Part shown: positions 7,099 through 14,475 of the stretch, in pieces
Layout of the letters: every line of letters starts with the position of its first letter
How positions within the stretch are numbered: position 1 is the stretch's first letter
Source of the DNA: Bacillota bacterium
GTDB lineage: Bacteria > Bacillota > Negativicutes > Sporomusales > Sporomusaceae
Assembly: GCA_023443285.1 (NCBI GenBank)
Contig: JAEZVB010000109.1
Coordinates: 1 to 28,850, forward strand
Reading direction: 5' to 3'
Length of the DNA stretch: 28,850 nt
Made by a program: the position numbers and the translations under genes
Notes under the pieces: model-generated
Database searches by the model: none
Seen by the model: the letters and a program-made list of their open reading frames with translations, nothing else
Told to the model about the DNA's origin: nothing

Positions 7099-7126
7099 AA
7101 TGAGCAATTATGTTGAACTAGAGCTG

Positions 7127-7798
7127 TTAGCCCAAAATACCTTTTTTTACCGTTTCCAGTCCCAGACGGTCTATCATCATACCTAGGCGTTCATGCTTAC
7201 GGGCAGTTTCTTTATAATAAGCAATTATTTTATCAATAATTGACTCTACTTTTTCTTGAGGAACTTCTTCAATTAATAAATCAGCTATTCTGGCTCTAGC
7301 GCCTGCACAACCGCCAATTACAATTTTCCAGCCTTTAGCTGTACCAATAAGACCGATATCTTTAACCCAGCTTTCTCCACAGGAATTAGTACAGCCACTA
7401 ACCCCAAATTTCATTTTACCAGGGAGTTCCATACCATGATATTTTTTGTCAAGACCAAGACCTAAGGTTAGACCATCCTGTTGTGCACGCTTACAGAAGT
7501 GAGTTGCCGGACAAATTTTCACACTACGGACGCAAAGACCAACTGCGGCACCTTTGTCCATTCCTAGTTCTTCCCAAACGGCATCAATTTTTTCTTCTGG
7601 AATCCCAACCATGGCAATCCGTTGTGCCGATGTCAGTTTAAGCGCCTTCGCACCATACTTTTCGGAAACGTCTGCAATTTTTCTTAGTACATTAACATCA
7701 AGAATTACACCACCGGGAATATGTGGTGCTATAGCATATGTTTCTCTGTCCCGTTGAACAATAGCACCTTTTTCAAGCAAATCTGTTTTAACTTCCAT
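7127..7798 (-). CDS. Small single-chain siroheme/4Fe-4S sulfite-nitrite reductase-like protein
   Basis: A 223-aa protein with the half-domain (NIR_SIR_ferr, about 5-65) and the cofactor domain (from about 88) of sulfite/nitrite reductases. The cluster and siroheme ligands are complete: CPATHFC (Cys96, Cys102) and CTNSC (Cys136, Cys140). LTSAQR (55-60) matches the siroheme-contacting region. It is less than half the size of CysI/NirA and resembles the low-molecular-weight sulfite reductases of anaerobes such as Desulfovibrio. Whether it reduces sulfite, nitrite or another substrate is not evident, and no electron-donor subunit is adjacent. ATG has GGGAGG 8 nt upstream. A perfect inverted repeat overlaps its likely -10 box, suggesting a repressor. 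Confidence 0.88.
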   Translation of the reverse strand: MEVKTDLLEKGAIVQRDRETYAIAPHIPGGVILDVNVLRKIADVSEKYGAKALKLTSAQRIAMVGIPEEKIDAVWEELGMDKGAAVGLCVRSVKICPATHFCKRAQQDGLTLGLGLDKKYHGMELPGKMKFGVSGCTNSCGESWVKDIGLIGTAKGWKIVIGGCAGARARIADLLIEEVPQEKVESIIDKIIAYYKETARKHERLGMMIDRLGLETVKKGILG

Positions 7799-7817
7799 CC
7801 TTATAACCTCCCATTAG

Positions 7818-7845
7818 ATAATCATATGTAGTGGAATATGATTAT
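7818..7845 (-). promoter_or_regulatory. Inverted-repeat operator over the siroheme reductase promoter
   Basis: A perfect 10-bp inverted repeat, ATAATCATAT and ATATGATTAT with an 8-nt spacer, overlaps the minus-strand TATAAT at 7841-7846, about 45 bases before the ATG. Size and place fit a dimeric repressor site. The regulator is unknown. Confidence 0.55.
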
Positions 7846-7897
7846 AATTTGATGTTGATTGTTAAATTCCTGCTAACTATAAAAATATTATTAAAAA

Positions 7898-7937
7898 ACA
7901 CATAAAAAAAGCGCCCTAAGGACGCTTTTTATGTGTT
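7898..7937 (-). terminator. Terminator of the rubrerythrin-like gene
   Basis: A long imperfect stem (AACACATAAAAAGCG with the matching CGCTTTTTTTATGTG) lies 5 bases past the stop. It has T-runs on both strands, so it may work in either direction. Confidence 0.82.
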
Positions 7938-7942
7938 ATCAC

Positions 7943-8455
7943 TTATGCTAAGCTATTTAGCATTTCGCGAAGTTTGACTACATGGGCTTGTTCTTCTACC
8001 TTTAATATAGTAAATACTTTTTTGGTTTCTTCAAATTTAGCACATTTTGCTAGTGCGTCATAAAATAGAATGGAATCTTTTTCGTCTTGAAGAGCAGCTT
8101 GCAGAATGTCCGCAACTGTTTTTAGTTCACTTACTGTTTTATCTGCTTTGTTATTTGGGAAAATATGTGGTTCAGCAAGTACTGTCAGATATTTAGAGCT
8201 CTCTGGATCAAATAAATAGTCATTAGAATCAGCTAGTTTATTTTCTTTAGTTTTATTATAAAGTTTGGTGAACTGATTATGATGTTCAATTTCTTCATTC
8301 ATGAGTAATAAAAATAATGCCTTATGTTCTTTGGTTGTTGCTTGCTCAGAGGCTTTTTTGTAGAAATCGCGGCCACGAGCCTCCATGTCAATAGCAATTC
8401 TTAATCCTTCCAAGTCGCTGAACAAGTTGCCCATATCACAGGCGTTTTTTTCCAT
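7943..8455 (-). CDS. Rubrerythrin-like ferritin-fold di-iron protein
   Basis: A 170-aa four-helix-bundle protein without the C-terminal rubredoxin domain of true rubrerythrin. Di-iron ligands can be placed as Glu25 (DMEARGRDFY), Glu55-x2-His58 (EEIEHH), Glu125 (QDEKDS) and Glu155-x2-His158 (EEQAHV), with the helix 2-3 crossover between about 68 and 110. The family includes peroxide-scavenging and oxygen-protective proteins of anaerobes. Peroxidase function is inferred from the family. ATG has GGGGGT 6 nt upstream. An AT-rich inverted repeat (8479-8486 with 8497-8504) lies in its upstream region. Confidence 0.85.
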   Translation of the reverse strand: MEKNACDMGNLFSDLEGLRIAIDMEARGRDFYKKASEQATTKEHKALFLLLMNEEIEHHNQFTKLYNKTKENKLADSNDYLFDPESSKYLTVLAEPHIFPNNKADKTVSELKTVADILQAALQDEKDSILFYDALAKCAKFEETKKVFTILKVEEQAHVVKLREMLNSLA

Positions 8456-8561
8456 ATGTATACCCCCTAAATTACTTCATAATATTAAATATATTCAATA
8501 TTATTTAATAAATTCCTTTTGCCTTTGTGACTTTTTTAACTTTTTTATTAATTTTTATCTA

Positions 8562-8596
8562 TAAGTAAAATTCCCGGTGAATATTCACCGGGAATT
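8562..8596 (-). terminator. Terminator of the large glutamine synthetase gene
   Basis: A 28-base perfect palindrome (AATTCCCGGTGAAT and its complement) lies 12 bases past the stop, with a modest T-run on the minus strand. Confidence 0.78.
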
Positions 8597-8608
8597 CTAC
8601 TTTACTGA

Positions 8609-10519
8609 TTAGCAAAGATGAATCATATTTTTCTTATATTCTCGATAAAGTATGTTTAATTCATCTACTTTATTTGACATTTCAATTTGCATTTCTGAAG
8701 CCGCATCAAAATTACCTGCTTGGATAGCCTCTTTTATGCGGGTAAACAGGCTTAGTTGTGATAAGTAGTCTTTAGCTAAATATATTCTAAGAGCATTAAT
8801 TTTCTCCCAGTGAGACAGATCAAGATCACTAGCTGAATCAGCATCATGTAAAGGCTTAGCCTCTTTCACAATGCCTAAGTTTTCTGGAATAATACGATTT
8901 AACAGTTCAGTTTTCCAACGGACTAATGCACCAGCAACAAAACCTTCTATTAGTTCTAGGCGGAAAGCATTGCCAGCAGTAAGTGTTTTAACTTTTTCTG
9001 GATATTTTTTAATGTTTTGCATATTTTCCCACACAGTTGCAGGTGGTTTGGAGAATAAACGGTTGCGTTCTTCTTCAGAATAATCATCAAACACATCGTG
9101 CTCACTGCGGTACGCCCGATCCGTTTCAAGGTAGAACCCTTTTGTACCAGCATCTTTAGAAAGTTCAGCATCCAGTTCTTCTATGGTTTTACCGGAGTTA
9201 ACAGCGGCTTTAACACCATCAAGAATGCTCAAATAAAATGTTGTTATTGCAATATACGTATTAGTATATGGATTCGGAGAACGGACTTCAAACCTAGTAG
9301 CCATCGGATTGTTTACATCACGAACAAGACCTGCAAGAATGGTTCTGTTTCGCGAAGGGACAGCCGGAGTATGACCTAAAGAAGTTACAATGCATACAGG
9401 AGCCTCAAAACCGGGTTTTAAACGGTTGAGTGAATCATTAGTAGAGGAAATGAACGGATTTATAACCTCATAGTGTTTTAATATCCCCATAATAGCGCCA
9501 TAGCCAATTGCGCTTAAGAAATATTGTTTCATATCAGATGGCGAGAAGAGATTCACAATTTTACCTGATTTGAGTTTGGCAGCAAGACCGACATGGGTAT
9601 GCTCGCCACTGCCGGCGACACCGATTATTGGTTTGGCTTTAAAGGTTACTTCCAGGCCATTAGCCCGGAACGCTTCTTTTACTAAAATTCTTGCCTGGAG
9701 TTCATTATCCGCACATTGGAGCGCATTAGAAAATTTCCAGTCTATTTCAAGTTGTTCCATAACATGATTTAAATGTCCTGATTCGTCAATTTGGGCTTTA
9801 ACCCCACCGACCTCTTTATGTCCCATTTCAGGTTCGAGGCCATAGTTGGCTAACATCATTAAAGCCTGTTCCATAGCAGTGCGGACATTGCCGCGAGTAC
9901 GTTGCCAATATTGTTCCTGCATAGCTTGCGAGGCAGAAAGTTCTTCTACTTCAGCGCTATTAGTTGGGGTTTTTACCCAAAACTCAAGTTCGGTAGCTGC
10001 AGTGAAAAGAATATCCTCCACGTCTGAGTTATTGATATGTTCCAGTCCAGCAATTTTAGCATTTTTCTGAAAGAGAGCTTTCAGTTCAGCTTTGATATAT
10101 TCTAAGCTTTGTGCCAAGATGGATCTTGAATCAACTCTTAGACCATTATGTACTAAAAAGGCGGGAATACGCAGTGTGCCGATAGGTTTGCCAGTTTCTT
10201 CATCAATATGCTCAAAATTGTAATCTACAAACCAATTTACGCCGGCATCGGCAAGCATATCTACTTTTGCATTGTTTAATACAGCAATACCGGTAAGAAC
10301 AACAGATGAGCCATCGGTTTGTACTGCGGTTCCATTAAAGAAGTCTTCCATATCTTTGATGAAAATACTAATGGGGATTTTTTCATCAGTATCATTACCA
10401 GCCAAGTCAATACCAACCAGTGAGGCAAACTTAATTTCAGGATGATTTTTAAGCAGGTTTACAAGTTCTTCTTTACTATACTTACCGGCTGGAATTAGAT
10501 ATAATAAGTCTTTTAACAT
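8609..10519 (-). CDS. Large glutamine synthetase family protein (GS-I-like with C-terminal extension)
   Basis: A 636-aa protein with the catalytic core of glutamine synthetase (ATP + glutamate + ammonia to glutamine). Core motifs: metal-binding TELEF (Glu177, Glu179), MGHKEVGG (Glu236 region), GSGEHTHVG (303-311), NRLKPG (365-370), PSRNRT (388-393) and RFEVRSPNP (409-417). Residues after about 450 form an extra, mostly helical region not found in ordinary GS-I (about 440-470 aa). The tyrosine adenylylation motif of GS-I is not recognisable. It is clearly different from the type III enzyme at 11448-13541. ATG has GAGGTG 7 nt upstream. Expression is likely controlled by the attenuator at 10592-10636 and perhaps by the CAATTG palindromes at 10691-10733. 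Activity as a true glutamine synthetase is likely but not certain, since relatives of this size are little studied. Confidence 0.88.
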   Translation of the reverse strand: MLKDLLYLIPAGKYSKEELVNLLKNHPEIKFASLVGIDLAGNDTDEKIPISIFIKDMEDFFNGTAVQTDGSSVVLTGIAVLNNAKVDMLADAGVNWFVDYNFEHIDEETGKPIGTLRIPAFLVHNGLRVDSRSILAQSLEYIKAELKALFQKNAKIAGLEHINNSDVEDILFTAATELEFWVKTPTNSAEVEELSASQAMQEQYWQRTRGNVRTAMEQALMMLANYGLEPEMGHKEVGGVKAQIDESGHLNHVMEQLEIDWKFSNALQCADNELQARILVKEAFRANGLEVTFKAKPIIGVAGSGEHTHVGLAAKLKSGKIVNLFSPSDMKQYFLSAIGYGAIMGILKHYEVINPFISSTNDSLNRLKPGFEAPVCIVTSLGHTPAVPSRNRTILAGLVRDVNNPMATRFEVRSPNPYTNTYIAITTFYLSILDGVKAAVNSGKTIEELDAELSKDAGTKGFYLETDRAYRSEHDVFDDYSEEERNRLFSKPPATVWENMQNIKKYPEKVKTLTAGNAFRLELIEGFVAGALVRWKTELLNRIIPENLGIVKEAKPLHDADSASDLDLSHWEKINALRIYLAKDYLSQLSLFTRIKEAIQAGNFDAASEMQIEMSNKVDELNILYREYKKNMIHLC

Positions 10520-10591
10520 TCTCCTTCACCTCATATACAAAATGTCCTACTGTATAGCTTTTCACATTTTTCCCTGTTCAATACTGCTAGC

Positions 10592-10636
10592 AAAAAAAAG
10601 ACTCTTTCGCTTTGGGTGTGTAAAGAGTATTGACTC
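10592..10636 (-). promoter_or_regulatory. Leader attenuator of the large glutamine synthetase gene
   Basis: In the minus-strand leader, ACTCTTT pairs with AAAGAGT and is followed by eight T, an intrinsic terminator 73 bases before the ATG. The upstream GAGT in CTGAGTCAATACTC can instead pair with the same ACTC (10625-10636), a mutually exclusive hairpin. The glnN leader has the same CTGAGTCAAT element at the same place. The rest of the gap 10520-10841 holds the promoter, CAATTG palindromes and the leader of the divergent acetyltransferase gene. Confidence 0.7.
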
Positions 10637-10655
10637 AGAACAAAAACATGTATAT

Positions 10656-10683
10656 ATTATAGCATAAAAATACAAATTGTCTA
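10656..10683 (-). promoter_or_regulatory. Promoter of the large glutamine synthetase gene
   Basis: TAGACA, a 16-nt spacer and an extended -10 (TATGCTATAAT) on the minus strand. The 16 bases ATTTTTATGCTATAAT are identical in the glnN promoter. Confidence 0.8.
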
Positions 10684-10690
10684 CGGTCCA

Positions 10691-10733
10691 TATACAATTG
10701 TGTCTATATACAATTGTATACCTCAATTGTATA
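10691..10733. repeat. Three CAATTG-centred palindromic sites between divergent promoters
   Basis: Three copies of a TATACAATTGTATA-like palindrome are centred near 10697, 10713 and 10726. The middle copy is a perfect 14-bp palindrome. They lie directly upstream of the synthetase -35 box and on the promoter side of the divergent acetyltransferase, as operators would. Confidence 0.6.
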
Positions 10734-10841
10734 TAAAATAGCATTTCTAAGCAGGAGGCACTCTATCCCCGTCGAAGTTAAAACTCTATAGTTCACCTCG
10801 GTCTTATTTTTTTTGAGATTTTTAGTTGGAGGCTAATACCT

Positions 10842-11354
10842 ATGATTCGTTATGGAAAGCACGAAGATTTAATGGCTATCCTGGATATATATAATGATGC
10901 CATACTCAATACCACGGCCGTTTACTCGTATAAACCTCAAACGATGAAAGAACGTCTCGCGTGGTTTGAGCAGAAAGGTGCGGATGGTTTTCCTGTTTTG
11001 GTTTTTGAAGAAAATAATGTTACTGTGGGCTTTGCCACATTTGGCTATTTTAGAGCCTGGCCAGCATATAAGTATACGATTGAACATTCAGTCTATGTCC
11101 ACAAAGACCATAAAGGAAAACATATCGGAACCATGCTGCTGCAAGCTTTAATTAAATCGGCTAATGATCAAGGGTATGCTACAATGGTGGCTGGGATTGA
11201 CGCAAATAATGAAGGCAGTATAATACTACATGAGAAATTGGGATTTACAAAATCGGGTATTATTCAAAAAGCTGGTTATAAATTTGGTAAGTGGCTTGAC
11301 TTAGTATTCTATCAATATCAACTCCAAGGTCCAGAGAGACCTAGCGAGGAATAA
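10842..11354 (+). CDS. GNAT acetyltransferase of the phosphinothricin / methionine sulfoximine type (Pat/MddA-like)
   Basis: A 170-aa single-domain GNAT enzyme using acetyl-CoA. Features of the Pat/Bar/YncA subgroup: an N-terminal RYGKHEDLMAILDIYN, the central block with FRAWPAYKYTIEHSVYV (about 70-86; Glu81 is the likely general base region), the acetyl-CoA loop HKGKHIG (90-96) and a late LHEKLGF (129-135). Family members acetylate glutamate analogues that inhibit glutamine synthetase (phosphinothricin, methionine sulfoximine) or oxidised methionine. It sits between two glutamine synthetase genes and is divergent from the first, which strengthens that reading but does not prove it. ATG has GGAGG 9 nt upstream. 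A conspicuous AGGAGG at about 10754 precedes no ordinary start codon. Confidence 0.85.
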   Translation: MIRYGKHEDLMAILDIYNDAILNTTAVYSYKPQTMKERLAWFEQKGADGFPVLVFEENNVTVGFATFGYFRAWPAYKYTIEHSVYVHKDHKGKHIGTMLLQALIKSANDQGYATMVAGIDANNEGSIILHEKLGFTKSGIIQKAGYKFGKWLDLVFYQYQLQGPERPSEE

Positions 11355-11383
11355 TACAAATTAAGTGATAAGAACAAGTATGG

Positions 11384-11414
11384 AAAAAAGCACTGGTTAA
11401 ACCAGTGCTTTTTT
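11384..11414. terminator. Bidirectional terminator between acetyltransferase gene and glnN
   Basis: A near-perfect palindrome, AAAAAAGCACTGGTT with AACCAGTGCTTTTTT, lies between two convergent genes (stops at 11354 and 11448), with T-runs in both directions. Confidence 0.9.
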
Positions 11415-11447
11415 AGAGTGAATTTTTAATTACGCAAATGGCAGGTA

Positions 11448-13541
11448 TTAGATGTTGAACAATAGCTCGCCGTAGGTCGGCATAGGCCATACATCCTTAT
11501 CTACGATAGTTTCTAGCGTATCAGCAACTTCTCTTAAAGTTCCCATCTTTTCAAAAACATCAAACCGGAATAAAGAAGCTTGCTCATAAGTATCTCCATG
11601 TGCATTGGAGGCCTTTTCTACAGCTTCTTCAAGAACGGCAATATTTTTCTTCAATACTGCAGTTAGTGAAGATACTTCTGTTAGTAATTCAGTTTGGGCT
11701 GTTATATCAACAGTTACGCCTGTAGCTTTAATTGTATTGATTGAAGTAGCAACATTTGTAGCAAATTTGATAACGGCAGGCAATATTTGTCTCTTAGCCA
11801 TTTCAATCATGGTTAAGGCTTCAATATTAATAGTTTTAATATAAGCTTCCAGTGCTATTTCATAACGCGATTCCATTTCTACCTTGCTAAATACAGCAAA
11901 TTTCTCCATTAAAGCTATATTCTTTTCTGCGATCATAGCTTTAGTAGCTTCTACCGTAGTTTTTATGTTAGGTAATCCCCGCTTTTCAGCTTCGACTACC
12001 CATTCATCTGAGTAGCCATTGCCGTTAAATACTATGCGCTTATGTTTGCTTACAAATTCAGTAAGAATTGTTTTAACTTCAGCATCTACATCTTTGGCTT
12101 TTTCTAATCTATCGGCAACTTGGCTTAGTACTTCAGCTACTGCAGTATTGATCATAAAGTTTGGTCCTGCAATGGAACCAGAAGAAGGAACCATTCTGAA
12201 TTCGAATTTATTACCGGTAAATGCAAACGGCGATGTTCTGTTTCTATCGGTTGCATCCTTAGGTAAGGACGGAAGAGTAGTAACTCCGATTTCCATATGA
12301 CCACCAGATTTAGAGCTGGTGGCTCCTCCATTTTCAAGTTGTTCTAAGATATCTTGTAATTGTTCACCTAAGAAAATGGAAATGATAGCCGGTGGAGCTT
12401 CGTTAGCACCTAGCCTGTGGTCATTTCCTGGATTGGCAGCTGAAACCCGTAATAAATCAGCATATTCATCGACTGCTTTAATTACTGAACACAGGAATAC
12501 CAGGAATTGTTCATTATCATGAGGAGTATGACCTGGATCAAGCAGGTTTATTCCATCATCTGTGGCGATAGACCAGTTATTATGTTTACCAGAACCGTTA
12601 ATTCCAGCGAAAGGTTTTTCATGCAATAAGCACACAAGATCATGCCGTAAAGCAACTTTCTTCATGGTATCCATGGTAAGCTGGTTGTGATCTGTTGCTA
12701 TATTTGTAGTAGTAAATATTGGCGCTAGCTCATGCTGAGCCGGAGCCACTTCGTTATGCTTGGTTTTGGCAGAAATACCAAGTTTCCAAAGTTCTTCATC
12801 CAGTTCCTTCATATAAGCGGAAATTCTTTCTTTGATGGAACCAAAATAATGATCTTCTAATTCTTGACCTTTCGGGGGTTTAGCGCCGAAAAGTGTTCTA
12901 CCGGTAAAGATTAAGTCTGTTCTTTGCTCATATAATTTTTTATCAACAATGAAGTATTCTTGCTCTGGACCAACGGTAGTAATAACTTTCTTTGAAGTTG
13001 TATTTCCCAAAGCTCTTAATACACGTAAAGCTTGCTTGGATATAGCTTCCATAGAACGTAATAAAGGAGTTTTCTTATCCAAAGCTTCACCGGTGTAAGA
13101 ACAGAATGCAGTTGGGATGCATAAGGAATCATCTTTAACAAAGGCTGGTGATGTACAATCCCATGCTGTGTAGCCTCTGGCTTCAAAAGTGGCGCGAATA
13201 CCACCTGAGGGGAACGATGAAGCATCAGGCTCACCTTTAATTAGTTCTTTTCCTGAAAACTCCATGATGGCTTTACCATCTGAAGTCGGGGATATAAATG
13301 AATCATGTTTTTCAGCAGTTATTCCTGTCATTGGTTGGAACCAATGAGTAAAATGGGTTGCACCTTTTTCAAGAGCCCAATCTTTCATTGCACTGGCTAC
13401 GACATCGGCAACTGCAGGATCTAATGCAAGTCCTTCTTCAATTGTCTTTTTTAAAGCTTTGTAAGTTGCTTTAGGAAGACGCTCCTTCATAACAGCATCA
13501 TTAAATACGTTTGAACCAAAAATTTGACTTAGGTTGCTCAT
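11448..13541 (-). CDS. glnN: Type III glutamine synthetase
   Basis: A 697-aa enzyme of the GSIII class, ATP-dependent synthesis of glutamine from glutamate and ammonia, working as a large oligomer in the cytoplasm. Length (about 700) and motifs are diagnostic: an N-terminal region with FTHWFQPMTG (64-73), FPSGGIRATFEARGYTAWD (110-128), GPEQEYF (191-197), TKHNEVAPAQHELAP (260-274), NQLTMD (286-291), HEKPFAGINGSGKHNNWS (307-324) and RLGANEAPPA. ATG has AAAGGGG 8 nt upstream. The 364-base gap upstream (13542-13905) contains its leader hairpins, attenuator and promoter, plus the weak promoter of the divergent nitroreductase. The promoter and attenuator parallel those of the other synthetase gene, so both probably respond to one nitrogen signal. 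Confidence 0.96.
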   Translation of the reverse strand: MSNLSQIFGSNVFNDAVMKERLPKATYKALKKTIEEGLALDPAVADVVASAMKDWALEKGATHFTHWFQPMTGITAEKHDSFISPTSDGKAIMEFSGKELIKGEPDASSFPSGGIRATFEARGYTAWDCTSPAFVKDDSLCIPTAFCSYTGEALDKKTPLLRSMEAISKQALRVLRALGNTTSKKVITTVGPEQEYFIVDKKLYEQRTDLIFTGRTLFGAKPPKGQELEDHYFGSIKERISAYMKELDEELWKLGISAKTKHNEVAPAQHELAPIFTTTNIATDHNQLTMDTMKKVALRHDLVCLLHEKPFAGINGSGKHNNWSIATDDGINLLDPGHTPHDNEQFLVFLCSVIKAVDEYADLLRVSAANPGNDHRLGANEAPPAIISIFLGEQLQDILEQLENGGATSSKSGGHMEIGVTTLPSLPKDATDRNRTSPFAFTGNKFEFRMVPSSGSIAGPNFMINTAVAEVLSQVADRLEKAKDVDAEVKTILTEFVSKHKRIVFNGNGYSDEWVVEAEKRGLPNIKTTVEATKAMIAEKNIALMEKFAVFSKVEMESRYEIALEAYIKTINIEALTMIEMAKRQILPAVIKFATNVATSINTIKATGVTVDITAQTELLTEVSSLTAVLKKNIAVLEEAVEKASNAHGDTYEQASLFRFDVFEKMGTLREVADTLETIVDKDVWPMPTYGELLFNI

Positions 13542-13605
13542 TAATAAAACCCCTTTCGATTTTTAATCTTACCATTAATTTTAAATAATTCATGTTGAGA
13601 TTTTA

Positions 13606-13638
13606 TAATTATATTGAGCATATGGCACAATATAATTA
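13606..13638 (-). repeat. Perfect inverted repeat in the glnN leader
   Basis: TAATTATATTG and CAATATAATTA form an 11-bp perfect stem with an 11-nt loop, between the attenuator and the glnN ribosome site. It could be an RNA hairpin or a DNA operator; it is too AT-rich to tell. Confidence 0.5.
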
Positions 13639-13642
13639 GGGT

Positions 13643-13696
13643 AAAAAAATAGACTCCTCCACATAATACCTTACGTGAAGGAGTCATCATTGACTC
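13643..13696 (-). promoter_or_regulatory. Leader attenuator of glnN
   Basis: On the minus strand GACTCCTTCAC pairs with GTGGAGGAGTC (11 bp, one wobble), followed by TA and seven T, an intrinsic terminator about 100 bases before the ATG. Just upstream, GAGTC and GACTC pair around the six-base loop AATGAT (13681-13696), using the first five bases of the terminator stem, so the two hairpins exclude each other. A hexaloop with A at position 1 and G at 4 resembles targets of ANTAR antiterminator proteins, but the second hexaloop of that motif is not clear. Confidence 0.72.
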
Positions 13697-13717
13697 AGGT
13701 TTTTAAATTATGTTCTT

Positions 13718-13745
13718 ATTATAGCATAAAAATAGCATTTGTCTA
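13718..13745 (-). promoter_or_regulatory. Promoter of glnN
   Basis: TAGACA, a 16-nt spacer and an extended -10 (TATGCTATAAT), matching the other glutamine synthetase promoter in both boxes and spacer length. Confidence 0.8.
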
Positions 13746-13905
13746 GATAGTAAATTACTTTTTTGAAAAAATGTACTTTATATTTACTACTGCTTATTCG
13801 AAAGTTTTTTACTATTACTCATATGTGCCAAAACCCAAAACTTTACATCGACAGGAAAATAGTATAAGATATTTTACAAAATATGAATAGGATGGTGCGA
13901 GAGAA

Positions 13906-14466
13906 ATGGAATTAATAGAAGCTCTTACAAACCGCCGTTCGGTACGAAGTTATACCAGCAAAAAAGTAGATAATACAATAATACAAGAGTTGCTACAAGC
14001 AGCAGTACAAGCTCCCAGTGCTATGAATGCACAGCCTTGGGCGTTTGCCATAATACAGGACAATGTTCTCCTAAAAGAATACTCAGACCAAGCCAAGCGG
14101 TTATTACTAACCTCAATCAATAAAACACCTGAGCTTAGCAAATATAAACCCCTATTTGAAAATCCTGATTTTAATATTTTTTACAATGCCCAATCTTTGA
14201 TTCTCATATTTGCAAAAAACGAAGGCTTACATAGTGCAGAAGATTGCTGTTTAGCCGCGCAAAATCTTATGCTGACTGCTCACAGCCTGGGGCTGGGTAC
14301 TTGTTGGATTGGTTTTGCCCGACCCTATTTCAATTTGCCAGAAGTCCAAACTCAACTTGGTATTCCAAGTGGCTATGAGGTCGTGGCTCCCATTATTATC
14401 GGTTATCCGCAGATTAACCCGCCTGCTGCTTTGAAAAAAGATCCAGAAATACTATTTTGGAAATAA
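13906..14466 (+). CDS. Nitroreductase family protein (FMN-dependent)
   Basis: A 186-aa flavin oxidoreductase with the family hallmarks: RRSVRSYTSKKV near the N-terminus (10-21, FMN phosphate-binding arginines), QAPSAMNAQPWAF (35-47), the central AAQNLMLTAHSLGLGTCWIG stretch, and GYEVVAPIIIGYP near the end. It reduces nitro compounds, quinones or related substrates with NAD(P)H; the physiological substrate is not evident. The ribosome site before ATG is weak (AGGATGGTG about 9 nt upstream). A possible promoter, TTTACA-17-TAAGAT, lies at about 13841-13869. It is monocistronic, followed by a terminator. Confidence 0.9.
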   Translation: MELIEALTNRRSVRSYTSKKVDNTIIQELLQAAVQAPSAMNAQPWAFAIIQDNVLLKEYSDQAKRLLLTSINKTPELSKYKPLFENPDFNIFYNAQSLILIFAKNEGLHSAEDCCLAAQNLMLTAHSLGLGTCWIGFARPYFNLPEVQTQLGIPSGYEVVAPIIIGYPQINPPAALKKDPEILFWK

Positions 14467-14475
14467 TGAAACACA

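Noticed and set aside
10562..10744. Minus-strand 60-codon open frame upstream of the large glutamine synthetase gene
   Set aside because: It runs through the promoter and attenuator of that gene, has odd composition, and starts upstream of the -35 box.
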